NCBI GenBank assembly: GCA_018398585.1
Contig: JAGTTD010000015.1
Location: 1,555,001-1,619,000, forward strand
DNA length: 64,000 bases
Direction: 5' to 3'
Source: Simmondsia chinensis
Lineage: Eukaryota; Streptophyta; Magnoliopsida; Caryophyllales; Simmondsiaceae
Shown one piece after another: positions 1 to 10,765 of the stretch (position 1 is its first letter; every line of letters begins with the position of its first letter). Made by a program: the position numbers and the translations under genes. Under the pieces are notes generated by a model. That model saw only the letters and a program-made list of their open reading frames with translations. It had not been told where the DNA came from and searched no databases.

Positions 1-959
1 CTACGAGGCTTTCGGGTGTGAGTGAATCAAATATTTGATGAACTATCTGTGTTTGAAATTAATCAAGATTGGTTTGGAAGGCCTATCGCTGCTCCTTTTT
101 CTTTTCTGTTTATTTTCATTTGGATTTTTTTTTTAATAGAAAACCACTTTGAAAGTAGTTATTCTTCATTTAATTACTACAATTTTTCAGTGTTTTTTGA
201 AAACTTCTTTTAAGAGTTTAAATATTTTTCAATCAACCAACTATATTGTCAATTTCTCGTTGAGGCTATATGTGTAATTTTTATATTTCCTTATGTAAAA
301 GACAGAGAAATGAACATACATGTTCGTGTAAGCTCACTTGGTAAAACATTATATTGGTTTCTATGTGCATGTCTAAATCACACTATATGCCTGTGTGCAG
401 AGATCAGCACATAGAGCCATCTTAATAGTTTGTTACTTTACCAATTGAGTTAAATAGACGTGTTGTGTTTTTCATTATTTTATATATAAACTGAAGCCAA
501 ATCACACTTGTAAATCTCGATGCTAAGAACATTGATGTAGGTGGTTGATTAAAAATTTTAAACTTTTGAAAGTAATTTTATGAAAAATTAAAAAATTAAC
601 AAATAATGTGTTTTGCTTTCACATTTGGTGTATCAGTCCGTTTATCGTTCCACAAGGATCTATAGTATAAATAAATTAAATATTTGATAAATTACTCGTG
701 TTCGAAATTTTTACACACATGGTTGCTTTTAGTTGGGTTCTCTTCTCTGTAGCTGGTTGTCTGTAGTATGATAATGATATCATACTCTGATGGTTCCATG
801 TATACAATTTGACCTGTCAAATGTGTATAATTATGTGGGAATATATAATTGGACAAAAAAATATAATATTTAATAGTTATTTTTTTTTTTTTGTAAGTTA
901 ATGATGTTATGCCATTGCTAATAAATACATAAATTATGTATATTTTGTATGTTTTTAGG

Positions 960-1210
960 AGCTAAGAGGGTACCAACATGCAAGCATCGGATCTCATTAG
1001 AACTCCGAAATTAAGCGTACTTGGGCGAGAGTAGTACTAAGATGGGTGACCTTTTGGGAGGTCCTCGTGTTGCACCCCTTAGGTTTGGTGTTCTCGAAAA
1101 CAGCCTCCCTTCAGGGTGTTCTGAAGGGAGAAAGCTGCGAACATCCACCTTCTCCAGACCCTGCGTAGGCGGGACCCTTTGGGGCATTAGGAATGTTGCT
1201 CTTTTTTTTT
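960..1210 (+). mobile_element. 5S rRNA-derived SINE, full length
   Basis: The element starts AGCTAAGAGGGTACCAAC and continues with a 5S rRNA-like stretch (AACTCCGAAATTAAGCGTAC, TTGGGCGAGAGTAGTACTA, GATGGGTGACC, GTCCTCGTGTTGCA). The 3' module follows (TCTCGAAAACAGCCTCCCTT, CTCCAGACCCTGCGTAGGCG), then a T tail. It is flanked by a 17-bp target-site duplication, TTTTGTATGTTTTTAGG at 943-959 and the same with one mismatch at 1211-1227. Confidence 0.9.
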
Positions 1211-2806
1211 TTTTGTATGTTTTCAGGTATGGGGCCCTTTGGAGATACCCTTCCTTTAGGATCGCATCTTAAGTTGCATATATCTTATTCTTTTTAGACC
1301 TTACATTTGCAGGAATCTTTTTGAGACACTAAATTGTTGTATTTATATATTGTATGCGGTCATATAAAAGCTTGACTCGAGACTGAGAAGCTTGACTTGA
1401 TCTAAACTCGCTCTAAACTCAAATGATTTAAAGCTGAATCCAATGTGGTTGTTCTGGAACCTAAGATGAACTAAAACCATAGGCGTCTAATTTGATGTGC
1501 AACTTGTTTTTTTTTTTTTAATCGAATTGGGCTAACCCAAACTTGAATTTGCTAGCCTAATTTGTTGAAATTGTGGCTGATTTAAACTGAAAATTACCCA
1601 TTGGACATAGTATTAATTTAAATTTGACAAGACTCGTGATAATGTAAAATGTCAGATAAAAAGCAACCCGATTAACTAAAAATTGGAGATGAGTCGAGCA
1701 CGAAACAATCCGACATAAATAAAACACAATGCAAGTTGATTTAAAACTTGAGATGACTTGACCCGATTAAAATTCTACCTTAGGTGACTCAAAATTCAAA
1801 ATAATCTGATTTGATTAAACACAAACTCAAAATGACTCAAATTCTTATGAAAATATACTTTTAATAACTTCAATTATTAAAAAGTAAAATTTGAATTCCT
1901 TTGTAATCCCAATCCTATCAATCAGAATTACAATGTCATACTTCAACTTTTCTTTATCAAGGAAGAATTACACGATTGAATTTTAATTAGAGATTTTTTT
2001 TTTTAAAAAGGGGTAAATTATATGAATAGCATGAAGTTTGATATATAACTTTTTAATTTATAAACTTTGTGAAATAATATTTAAGTCTAAAAGTTATATA
2101 TATTTAATAAATAGTCCAAACAATAATGTGTAAGGGTGGACAATAAATTTTTTTATGCAACTCTTCTTTATTAGTGATGTCACAACATTGTGGTTCGTGC
2201 ATGCAATAAGTAGAATATCGATGGGACGATGTATTTACCAATAAATAACGACAAGCTTTATGTTCATTCTCATGGTCGTTTGGACTATTTTCTTAGATTC
2301 ATATTTGTGAACTAAATAAATATGATATTACTAGGATAAAAATTGTTAATGTCACGTCAACTTTGTATAATCTTGTAATTATTATTTACTACAAGTCATA
2401 TAATTATTCCAGCATTAGCAATCATTGCCTTGATGATAACAACATCCACATGATATTTTTGTTCCAAAACATCCACAAAATATTATGCCAAACTTTGTAA
2501 TATATAATTGGATTATTTACACCAAAGATTCCTATACTTTATCCATTGTATCAATTTAATCCTTATATTTTTTAATTGTGTTAATATTTGGTCCTAGTTC
2601 GGCCGCGGTTTGGATTAAATTGAGTAAATGAATGAGTTTATAATAAGTTACTTGCATCTAATATAAATTTACCGTTCAAATTACGTTATTAATTTAACTT
2701 AAATTGGACCAAAGCACTATATTGACACATTTTAAATTATATACGGACCAAATGATACAATAAAAAGTACAATAACTAAATTGACACAATAGGCAAAGTA
2801 TATGGA

Positions 2807-3236
2807 ACAAGGGATGGCAATGGGTGTGGGGCGGGTACGGGTCCAGTGCTGTACCCGTCCCATCCTGCTCCACCTTATACCCACTATATCTGCTTTATTT
2901 TGTATCTAATTAACTTTCAAATTAAACATATGTGCTTAAATTCAATTCCCTAAATTATTTATCAATTTTATAAAAAAAATATAACTAAAATTTTAAAAAT
3001 AGTATTAAATAATTAATATTAGCAGATATAAATAACCTTTTTACCCACATTAGGGCGGGTATGGGATTAGTGTGTATACCCGTTGGATACCTGTGGGTAA
3101 TAGGCCGGGTATGTGTTTGTACCCGCCTCCACTTCATACCCGTGGTAGGTAATGAGGCGGGTATGGGTATGGATTTGGGTGACTGGTATAGGTATGAAGG
3201 AGGCACTCCTATATCCGTCCCGTTCCATTGCCATCC
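2807..3236. mobile_element. Non-autonomous TIR element of the GGGATGGCAATGGG type (hAT-like)
   Basis: Inverted ends GGGATGGCAATGGG and CCATTGCCATCC bracket G+C-rich segments with repeated GGGTACGGGT or TACCCG motifs and an AT-rich core. Flanks GTATATGGA (2798-2806) and GTACATGGA (3237-3245) match at 8 of 9 positions and may be the target-site duplication. Related copies lie at about 11937-13209 and 50370-50863. It ends about 230 bp upstream of the EEP start codon, so it abuts that promoter. Confidence 0.65.
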
Positions 3237-3435
3237 GTACATGGATGGACCTTTGGCATAAATAACCGTAAAAAATTTAAAAAGAAAAGCGCTCTTTTGA
3301 AATTTACCATCTATTTTGGCTGTCTTTTTGACCATTTTCAAATCTTAATCTTTGATGCTCTCTGATCTCAAACCTCAGTTCACACTGCCGTTAATCGCCA
3401 TTGCTGCCGCTTGAGCTTGCAGTTGATCTTGTTGA

Positions 3436-3462
3436 ATGTGCGCGAAGACCAAGATTAGGTAA
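3436..3462 (+). promoter_or_regulatory. Short upstream ORF in the leader of the EEP gene
   Basis: An ATG at 3436 opens an eight-codon frame that stops at 3462, 2 nt before the main start codon at 3465. If the transcript begins upstream, ribosomes would have to scan past it or reinitiate. The sequence AG/GTAAGG at 3459-3465 also resembles a splice donor, but no matching 5' exon is needed for the protein. Confidence 0.3.
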
Positions 3463-3464
3463 GG

Positions 3465-6400
3465 ATGAGCGCTTCGCTTACAATAATGACCTTCAATCTG
3501 CAAGATGATCAACCTGAAGAAAGTCCGAATTCATGGGAAAAGAGAAGAGATTTGTGTATCAGTGTCATCACCAGCTATTCTCCTTTGATTTTGTGCACTC
3601 AACAAGGTCTGACTTTTCTTTTGATTAACCGTAGCTTGTGTAATTATCTTAACCCTAGCTTGTTGAACTGTTTCACTGTGTTGAAATTTGCTGCCTGTTT
3701 TAGAATTTGTTGTGACCCATTGTAGTAATTAGGTCAAACTTGACACATCAATTTTGAAAAGAGAATAAATTGAGGAAGAAAAGGAAGAATTAATATTAGG
3801 GATGGAGGGAGAAAGTAGAAAGGAAATTGGAGGGAGAAATTGGAGAAATTGAAAGAGAGACTTAGAATTGAATATTAAAGTAGAAATTTCATTAATCAAG
3901 TGAAAATTTTCATGACAATGAAGGACTAATCCTTATTTATAGAGTTTACGGGCAAAAGTACTAAAACAAATATGAAAAAAATAATAAATTTGGTAGAAAC
4001 GGCTTTTCCTATCTACCAGTTGCCAATCTAATCAATCAGGCAGGTATCCGATCAATTGGATACCGATAGAAACTCTGCATAGATTGATCCGATTGATCGG
4101 ATATACATCTAACCGGTTGAATATTGACATAATCATGACAGAATTGTGGATAGTTCTATGTATAATGGTCGATCTGAGCTATATATTGTCAAAGGAACCA
4201 ACTTTCATAAAAGCTTAAGTTGATGGGTGAAGGCTTATGATTTGTTTTATATTCTAACATGCCCCCTCACGCAAATATCCATTGGGCTTAAAGCGTGGAT
4301 ATTGAACAAGCCCACCTCATATCTTGTGCTTTAAATTATATTCATATTGAAAGTGGGAGTTATTGGGATTCTAACTCGTAACCTCTTGGTCAACAAGGCT
4401 CTAATACCATGTCAAGGAACCAACTTTCCAAAAAGTTTAAGCTAATGGGTGAACGCCCAAGATTGGTTTTATACTGTAACATTCAATAAAAAACTGGTCC
4501 TGTATTTAGTGACTGACAATATGTAAAAGTTAAAGTATGAAAGACCAATTTGTCATTAAATAAAACATGAAGTACTAGTTTAAACAAAATAAGATGAGGG
4601 GTTAAATTGAACAAACTAACTATTATTTTGAGTGAAAGAAAGAAATGAGGGACAAATATTAGGGATCAACGAGGATTCCTAAACTTGATTTCTTGTCACT
4701 TTCATCGTCTTGTTGGGCTGTGTAGGTTTGAAGTCGCAGTTGGATTATCTCCTACAGGGATTACCGGGTACTTCACTTTGTTTGTCTATTTGTCTCCTTT
4801 TGTTACCACCTATTATTTTTTTTTTCTACTTGTATAAGTTATTCACATGTTTCTTCAGTTGAAATGATACCACATCACTTAAATTTCATGTCTGCTCCTT
4901 GAAAAACTCAACTCTTTCTTGCATCAGGAGCTTTTCCTTGAAAGGAATTTTCTAACTTTTTAATAACTGAAGCAAATTAGTTATCGTTAAGGAGTTCCCA
5001 TGGGCACCTGGAATTTCCATTTATGTAAATAGAACTGGGAACAAGCTTTGTGAGTCCATGCGGGATATAATGCCTATGAGCAAGTCTCAGAATAAAATCA
5101 GTCTTCTTGGTGAAATCAACGAGCTTTTGAATTATACTTTGCTAGTAATGAAACGGATTACTAGGGAGCATCAATTGACTCAAGTGCACATGAAGATTTG
5201 GAAAAGGGTGGTTGCGACGTTAGGATTAGGAAAGCCAAGATCCTTGGGGATGCTGGGTTTATGGATAATCATGGAATCAAATTGCAATTCCTGATCACGG
5301 TCAGCGATCAAGAGAGTGGAATGTCATGGATGTTATATAACAGGTCATTGCAATGGTACTAGACTGCTCCAATTGAAGCACATGGTAATTAGAAGCAAGG
5401 ATAAACCAAGCTTCAGAGCAAATGGTGCATTCTTGCTACGTTCATACGTGCAATGGCATTCAATTTAGCAGCAGGAGAGGAGGAGCCCGGGGGGGGGGGG
5501 GGGGGGGGGGGGTGGGTGGTGGTGCAGCCTTTACTTTTGCAGATAGTGATTGCAATTGGGAGATTAAGAAAGGGGATGTATAATTAATTTGATTTTGGGT
5601 AATTCGTAAGGATGAAATTGGTATCATGTAGATGTTATATCCAGCTGGATATGGTGTATAATTGTCTTTTCTTTTCTTTCAACTTTTGCCCTCTATGATC
5701 ATAATATGCATAGGTTGTCTCATTTATCTCTTTCCTTTCCGGTCTCGTTGCCCCTCTATCCTTTCCTCATGCTTAATGATTATGATGTTTCCATATAGAG
5801 TAACTTCCCAGCAAGTTCATCCAGGCAGTCTTTCTCATTTCAAAATTTTGAGATCTATCCACTTGTCTTGCTCTGTTTGTTATGGATGGGAGTCACGATT
5901 TGTGTTGTATCTTCTTACATTGATACTGAATGTAAGTATCATGCTCTTATCCGCTTGTCCTGGGACATCTGTATCCATTGAATGCCTGATTAGACATTGG
6001 CTGCTGTGCTGTGTGCTGAACAACCACAAATCTGTTTAGTGTATTGTAGAACTGCTAGCGACTTTCCATTTCTAAACGTGTTTTTCAAATGGAAAATGGA
6101 AAATGAAAACCGGAGATAAAAAAATTGGAAATGGGAAATGAAATTGTGTTTGTTTTCTAATCAGAGCCTATGGTTTTCTTTACTGTGATCTATGCCGTCT
6201 AGGTTATGAACAATTTGGCATTTCAAGAAAAGGGGCTGAAGACACATCAGACGAGTATTGTGCCATCTTTTACTATAAGGAGAAGGTACTTGATCTTCCT
6301 TGTTCATAATCATGCATAAAATTAACTCGTTAAGTTAGCGATTAATTTTGCTTTTGATTTCAGTCATTTATTTATTTGTTTGTTTGCTTTGTCGTCTACG

Positions 6401-8661
6401 AAGGTAGAGCTGATAGAAGGGGGAACCTTTTGGTTGTCTGAGTCACCTTCCATCCCAGGAAGCATGTCATGGGGGGCCGTAGCTCCTCGTATCACGACAT
6501 GGGCAATATCCTTCCCCATTTTGATTGCCTTGATTATTCTAAGCTGTTTGATCAAATTGTGAAAAAACGATTTCTTTTCCAGAAGTATTTTTTGCAAAAG
6601 TAGTTTTGCAAAAAGTGTTATCTATAAGTGTGTTTTTGTCTGACAAGGTTTTAGTTTTTGCTTATATTTCTACTTTTGCTTTAAAGGAGAGATACTATTT
6701 TCATGCTTCTACCTAAAAGCATAAAAATAGTTCATGCTTCTATCTTAAACCTCTTTTATTTCTAGGCGAAACTTCCCTAAATCTAAAAAAGTGTTGTCCA
6801 GGAGCAAACACTTTTTTTGCAGAAAAGAGACTTGACCAAATAGGCTCTAAATGTTGTTAATGTGGACGTTCTATGATGTGTTTCTTTGACAAATTATCCA
6901 GACGTTCCAGCTTAAGGGGGTTGAACCTCCAGGTTTCTCGTTCCAGATAGTAAATACGAATATGGATGAGGTTAGTCCACGTGCACGTAGAAGAAGTGCT
7001 TTGCTAACATGGCAACACATTGCTTCTTTACCTCCTAGCTTGCCCGTTGTTTACTGTGGAGGCTTCAACACACAAAAGGAATCCACTACTGGGCGTTTTC
7101 TTCTTGGGAGATCAAGGTACATAAGCATAACTTAGAAAATAATTTGCTTTACTGAAAATACAGGCCAATTAATTTCTTATGGGAAAATGTGGTCTTTTTA
7201 GAAGTGTTTTGAACAGAGACTTTAGACACCTCGCTAATAGATTAGCTGATTTGTAGAGGGATTATAAGTCTTTATGTTATTACTTCTTGTTTTTTGATAT
7301 TGCGTGGTTATAATCTTATTCTTAGCTCTTTATATATTCTTTCTCTCTTACTTTTTCCGGTAAAAAAAAAAAAAAAAAGGTTTGCCATTGTGATATATGG
7401 AAAAATGAATGACGTATAACTTGTGTGTACAGGGAGCACGGGGTTGTAGGTGACATGAGAGATGCATGGCCTGTTGCCCGTGTGAGGAAAAATGTCTCTC
7501 TTATTCGCACTTACCATGGATTTAAAGGTATTCCTCTTACAACCCCTTATAGAGCATCCCAATTATATGCCAGTTTTCACCCGAGATGTTCTGTTCATTT
7601 CGCAAATTATTAAGATACGTTATGGCAAAGTGTAGAATCATTCATGAACATTAACATTTCAAACTTTTGGGAGAGTTGATTTATTGATAGGATCCATTAG
7701 GATGCACAACACTATTTTAAACGCCAGGCTCATGTAAATAAAATGGCATACTGGGTTGTAAACCAAAATGATCCACATGGCCATTTTGCCGCATGGGGTG
7801 CAGGTGCTCTTAGTGCGCTCTACACATGGTTTACTCTTGTTAGAATATAAGACTATTACTAGGTGCTTCAGCCTTTATAGTAGTTTATTGATATTATATG
7901 AGACCCTTATTAACCATGAGGTCACGAGGTTAAATCCCAATAGCTCCCTGATCTCAATACTAACTCCATTTAAGCACGAGGTTTGAGATGAGTTAATACA
8001 CTATCTAAGCTTTAAACCCAAAATGGACATTCGCATGAAGGAACATAGTAGATATAAAACCATTATTGGCTTTTATTCATTAACTTAAGTTTTTGCCATA
8101 GTTGGTTTCTGGACAAGAACAACAGCAACAACAGACCTTGTGCCTCAAGGGCTCTTGCCTAAGTGGGGCTTTGGGGGTGGATGTACCCAGCCTTACCCCT
8201 TCAGGGTATAGCCCTGCCAAGAGACTGTTTCTGAGGACCCCCAACCTTATAGGGTTGGCAACACAAGGACTTCTCAGGAAGTCACCCATCCTGATCCTAC
8301 TCTCGCCCAAGCATGCTTAACTTCGGAGTTCTAATGGGACCCGGTGCATTAGTGCTTGGTAAATGAACCCTATAGTTGGTTTCTTGACAATTCCGATATA
8401 ATTATTTGTGACGTGTCAGGTGACAAACAAGGAGTTCTTGAATTCCTGAAGTTGATATTTAGAGCACTGTGTCTATGCTGGGACAGGCAAACTCAAGATC
8501 TACATATAGATTGGGTTCTATTTAGAGGCAGATCTTTGGTACCTGTTTCTTGTGAAGTGGTTAATGATAATGTAGACGGATGTTACCCTTCCTCTCATTA
8601 CCCCATTTTCGCCGAATTTATGCTTCCTCGTTCCGTTCGATTCAGCGAGCCGCAAACTTAA
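3465..8661 (+). CDS. Endonuclease/exonuclease/phosphatase (DNase I-like) superfamily protein, probable pseudoenzyme
   Basis: Exons 3465-3606, 4726-4767, 6203-6285, 6404-6505, 6902-7116, 7433-7527 and 8420-8661 join to 921 nt with one open frame (306 residues and a stop). The fold is recognisable from MTFNLQDD at the N-terminus, SYSPLILCTQQG, GGTFWLSESPSIPGSMSWG, NTNMDE, VVYCGGFNTQKES, HIDWVLF and SSHYPIFAEF at the C-terminus. This is the order of the EEP motifs. Compared with active EEP enzymes, the LQE glutamate is Q, NTH is NTN, GDFN is GGFN and SDH is SSH. The first Asn, the Asn of GxFN, the Asp of HIDW and the last His remain. This suggests a weakened or lost nuclease activity; that is inference. 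Five introns are GT-AG. Intron 4 has U12-type signals. Intron 2 is 1.4 kb and intron 6 holds a nested SINE. An 8-codon upstream ORF (3436-3462) ends 2 nt before the start codon. It resembles the uncharacterised plant DNase I-like family. Family call is firm; function is unknown. Confidence 0.88.
4187..4481 (-). mobile_element. TRIM retrotransposon (TGTTAGA...CTTGACA family)
   Basis: Two direct repeats of about 72 bp (4187-4259 and 4410-4481) begin TGTCAA and end TAACA. Next to the right repeat is GCTCTAATACCA, the complement of the TGGTATYAGAGC primer-binding site for initiator tRNA-Met. The short interior has no coding capacity. It lies in intron 1 of the EEP gene in reverse orientation and matches the elements at 52623 and 60597. 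Confidence 0.65.
5489..5512 (+). repeat. Poly-G run of 24 bases in EEP intron 2
   Basis: Twenty-four consecutive G residues are followed by GGTGGT units. It may be a real homopolymer, able to form G-quadruplex structures, or its length may be unreliable. Confidence 0.9.
6506..6901 (+). other. U12-type (AT-AG) intron 4 of the EEP gene
   Basis: The frame requires exon 4 to end after ...TTWA at 6505 and exon 5 to begin TFQLKG at 6902. The intron then starts ATATCCTTCC and ends ...TTATCCAG. ATATCCTT is the U12-type 5' splice signal. TTCTTTGAC lies with its adenosine about 12 nt before the 3' splice site, close to the U12 branch consensus TTCCTTRAC and in the usual distance range. No GT donor gives the conserved reading frame. 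The intron body (about 6530-6850) looks like a decayed TIR element. Confidence 0.75.
7838..8389 (+). mobile_element. Degenerate TRIM in EEP intron 6, interrupted by a SINE
   Basis: TGTTAGAATATAAGACTATT at 7838 starts a decayed left terminal repeat. The interior has the family's GAGGTCACGAGGTTAAATC and AAGCACGAGGTTTGAGATG segments. The right terminal repeat is near 8050-8098 plus 8372-8389, where it ends TTTCTTGACA. The SINE at 8117-8371 splits that right end. Confidence 0.45.
8117..8371 (-). mobile_element. 5S rRNA-derived SINE, subfamily II, best-preserved head
   Basis: On the minus strand the element keeps CCAAGCACTAATGCACCGGG, AACTCCGAAGTTAAGCATGC, TTGGGCGAGAGTAGGATCA and GGATGGGTGAC. This follows plant 5S rRNA from the 5' domain into the internal promoter. 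It then has CCAACCCTATAAGGTTGGGG, the 3' module and a TTG-rich tail. A 19-bp target-site duplication with one mismatch (ATAGTTGGTTTCTGGACAA, 8098-8116 and 8372-8390) flanks it. It lies antisense in intron 6 of the EEP gene. Confidence 0.93.
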
Positions 8662-9083
8662 GGTTGAGATTTTGAACGGGCTGAGAGGGTATTATGTTTG
8701 AGAAAAGGAATCAGAGAAGTAAACCGTTTGCTATATATTTAGGAAGGAAACATCTAGTACAAACAAAATGACAAAAGAATCCACCCAAATTTATGTGACC
8801 GAAATGATGACAGAAAGATGATGTGGTGGATGATGCGGTGAGAAGTGATGAGATCATTGCCTTGTTTCATTTCCGAATCTTTCCTTATTTTAAATGTCAC
8901 CCTTTTTGTATGTATAGAAACGTTATGTCCTGGTTTGTTCTTTTTCTCGAACATAATGTCCTTTTTTTTGTTTTTTATGTATTTCCGGGGTTTGGAATGG
9001 TTAGAATCCTAATTACTGGGTTTCACCCTTTTTTTTTGGGTATTTTTATTTATCTATTTCATCAAATTTTTCTATGGGATTAT

Positions 9084-9605
9084 TGTTACAGGAAGAAATG
9101 AAAAAGGGGTATCAGACATCGATGGGTGACCAACAATTAGATCAATATATATACTAGAGGGGCTACTCTACCTATTGTCAATTGATTTTGGGATGGAACC
9201 TCCTTTAGTCTGTAACATTGGTATCAGAGAAGTCAATCCTTGGATCAATTCCAAGGAGCTCGGGTTTGGTATGGGACGGACTGTGCTCGATGGCCGTGCT
9301 GGACAGACCACTTATAACGGGCCTAAGTTTCGTAAAGAGCTACCTAGGAGAGGGCTACCTAGAGCAGAGTGGAGCCGTCCAGGGGGAAAATGGCTACCTA
9401 GGAGAGGGCTACCTAGAGTAGAATGAAGCCGTCCAGAGAAAATGGTTACCTACTCAGAGTGAAGCTACCTAGAGTGACAGCCGTCAAGGACGACGGTTGC
9501 GGAGCGTGTGGTTTGTTACAGGAAGAAATGAAAAAGGGGTATCCAACATTGGTGGGTGACCAACAATTAGACCAATATACATGGAATCTCCTTTAGTCCG
9601 TAACA
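9084..9605 (+). mobile_element. Complete TRIM retrotransposon with PBS and TSD
   Basis: Left LTR 9084-9217 and right LTR 9514-9605 both start TGTTACAGGAAGAAATGAAA and end GTAACA. The right one lacks about 40 bp. Directly after the left LTR is TTGGTATCAGAG, an initiator tRNA-Met primer-binding site. The 5-bp target-site duplication ATTAT is at 9079-9083 and 9606-9610. The 296-bp interior carries repeated GGGCTACCTAGAG motifs and has no convincing protein. It lies about 420 bp downstream of the EEP gene. Confidence 0.85.
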
Positions 9606-9811
9606 ATTATACATGGAAGGAGGTATTTAAATGGCTTTGTCTTAAATCTTTGGACTTTAAACTTGCAAGATGGCTATTTTGTTAGCCAGTAGTTTATGGG
9701 TAATGGATAATAAGCATTTTTTCGGACATAGTTTCCCTCTAGAATAGCACCCTAAAGAGATAAGGTTACGTATATCACACCTCTCTTGGGAGTCTTTGTA
9801 GCACTGGAATT

Positions 9812-10000
9812 GCTTTTTTTTTTTTTTTTTAGTGACGAGGGATTGGGTTGTCCTAACCAACTCCGGCTCATGAGAACAACCCACGAGTCCTCATGAGTAG
9901 GTAAGTCATGAGTAAATTCTCAGCGAGAATTGAATTCCTGACCCTGGGGTGATGATCGCATGGGTAGGAGATGTCGCCAATTGAGACACCCTCACGATGG
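9812..10000 (-). mobile_element. tRNA-derived SINE
   Basis: On the minus strand it begins near GAGGGTGTCTCAATTGGCGA (box A-like), then has CAGGAATTCAATTCTC (box B-like), then the body and an A-rich tail seen as poly-T at about 9813-9830. Flanking GCACTGGAATT (9801-9811) and GCATTGGAATT (10001-10011) form an 11-bp duplication with one mismatch. Confidence 0.75.
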
Positions 10001-10572
10001 GCATTGGAATTATTGTTGTTGTTGGATAATTAAGCATTTCTATTCTCGTAGCTCTTTACACTACCTGGATTTTACCAAATCGTTTGGCCAAGTTGATAAA
10101 AAGTTCTTTGTTTTCGAAACTATATTTTATAGAAGTGTTTTGTAAAATGTTTTTCAACTATGGTACATTTGTCAGAAAATTTTTAGTTTTCTATTTTTGT
10201 TTCTATTTTAAAACAAAAATATTATCTTTCTGTTTTTACTTAAAAATAGAAAAACAGTTTCTATTTATATTTAAAAGCATTTTTTTTTTTTTTGGCTAAA
10301 CACTCATAAAATTTGGAAAAAGTGCTTTTCTTTAAAAAAAAAAAAAATAATTTTTCCATAAAATGAACTTGGTCATAAAGTTCCTCAATATCCCAATTAT
10401 ATTTTGTGCAAGTCAATTATAGCTAAATTTGAATAAACAAATGCTAAATTTGAAAAACTGCATTTTAATGCCTTGAATAAGCAATAAATGGGGAATCGAT
10501 AGGCGTGTTTGATATTATTTTCTATTTGGAGTTTTATGATTTTATCATTAGCTAACGCCCATATATTAGGGG

Positions 10573-10761
10573 TTCTTTTTTTGGGGGGAGGGGGGTAACG
10601 AGGGATTGGGTTATTCCAGCCAACCTCGGCCCATAAGGAGGCCTACAATCTTTATGAGCACGTAAGTCACGAATATATCCTCAGTAAGAATCGAACTCCT
10701 GACCCTTAGCCGATGACCACATGGGTAGAAGACGTCACTAACTAAGGCACCCTCATGATGG
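10573..10761 (-). mobile_element. tRNA-derived SINE, second copy
   Basis: This has the same body as 9812-10000. The box B region (minus strand) reads GGGTCAGGAGTTCGATTC, closer to the tRNA consensus than the first copy. The tail is T-rich at the left, and the TSD is not clear. Confidence 0.7.
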
Positions 10762-10765
10762 GTAG

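Noticed and set aside
960..1210. Functional 5S rRNA genes
   Set aside because: The 5S-like stretches are dispersed, diverged in promoter bases, fused to a SINE 3' module and flanked by TSDs. They are not in a tandem array and lack a proper T-stretch terminator at the 5S 3' end.
9084..9217. 5S motif GATGGGTGACC in the TRIM LTR
   Set aside because: Only 11 bases match and nothing else of 5S rRNA surrounds them, so it is probably chance.
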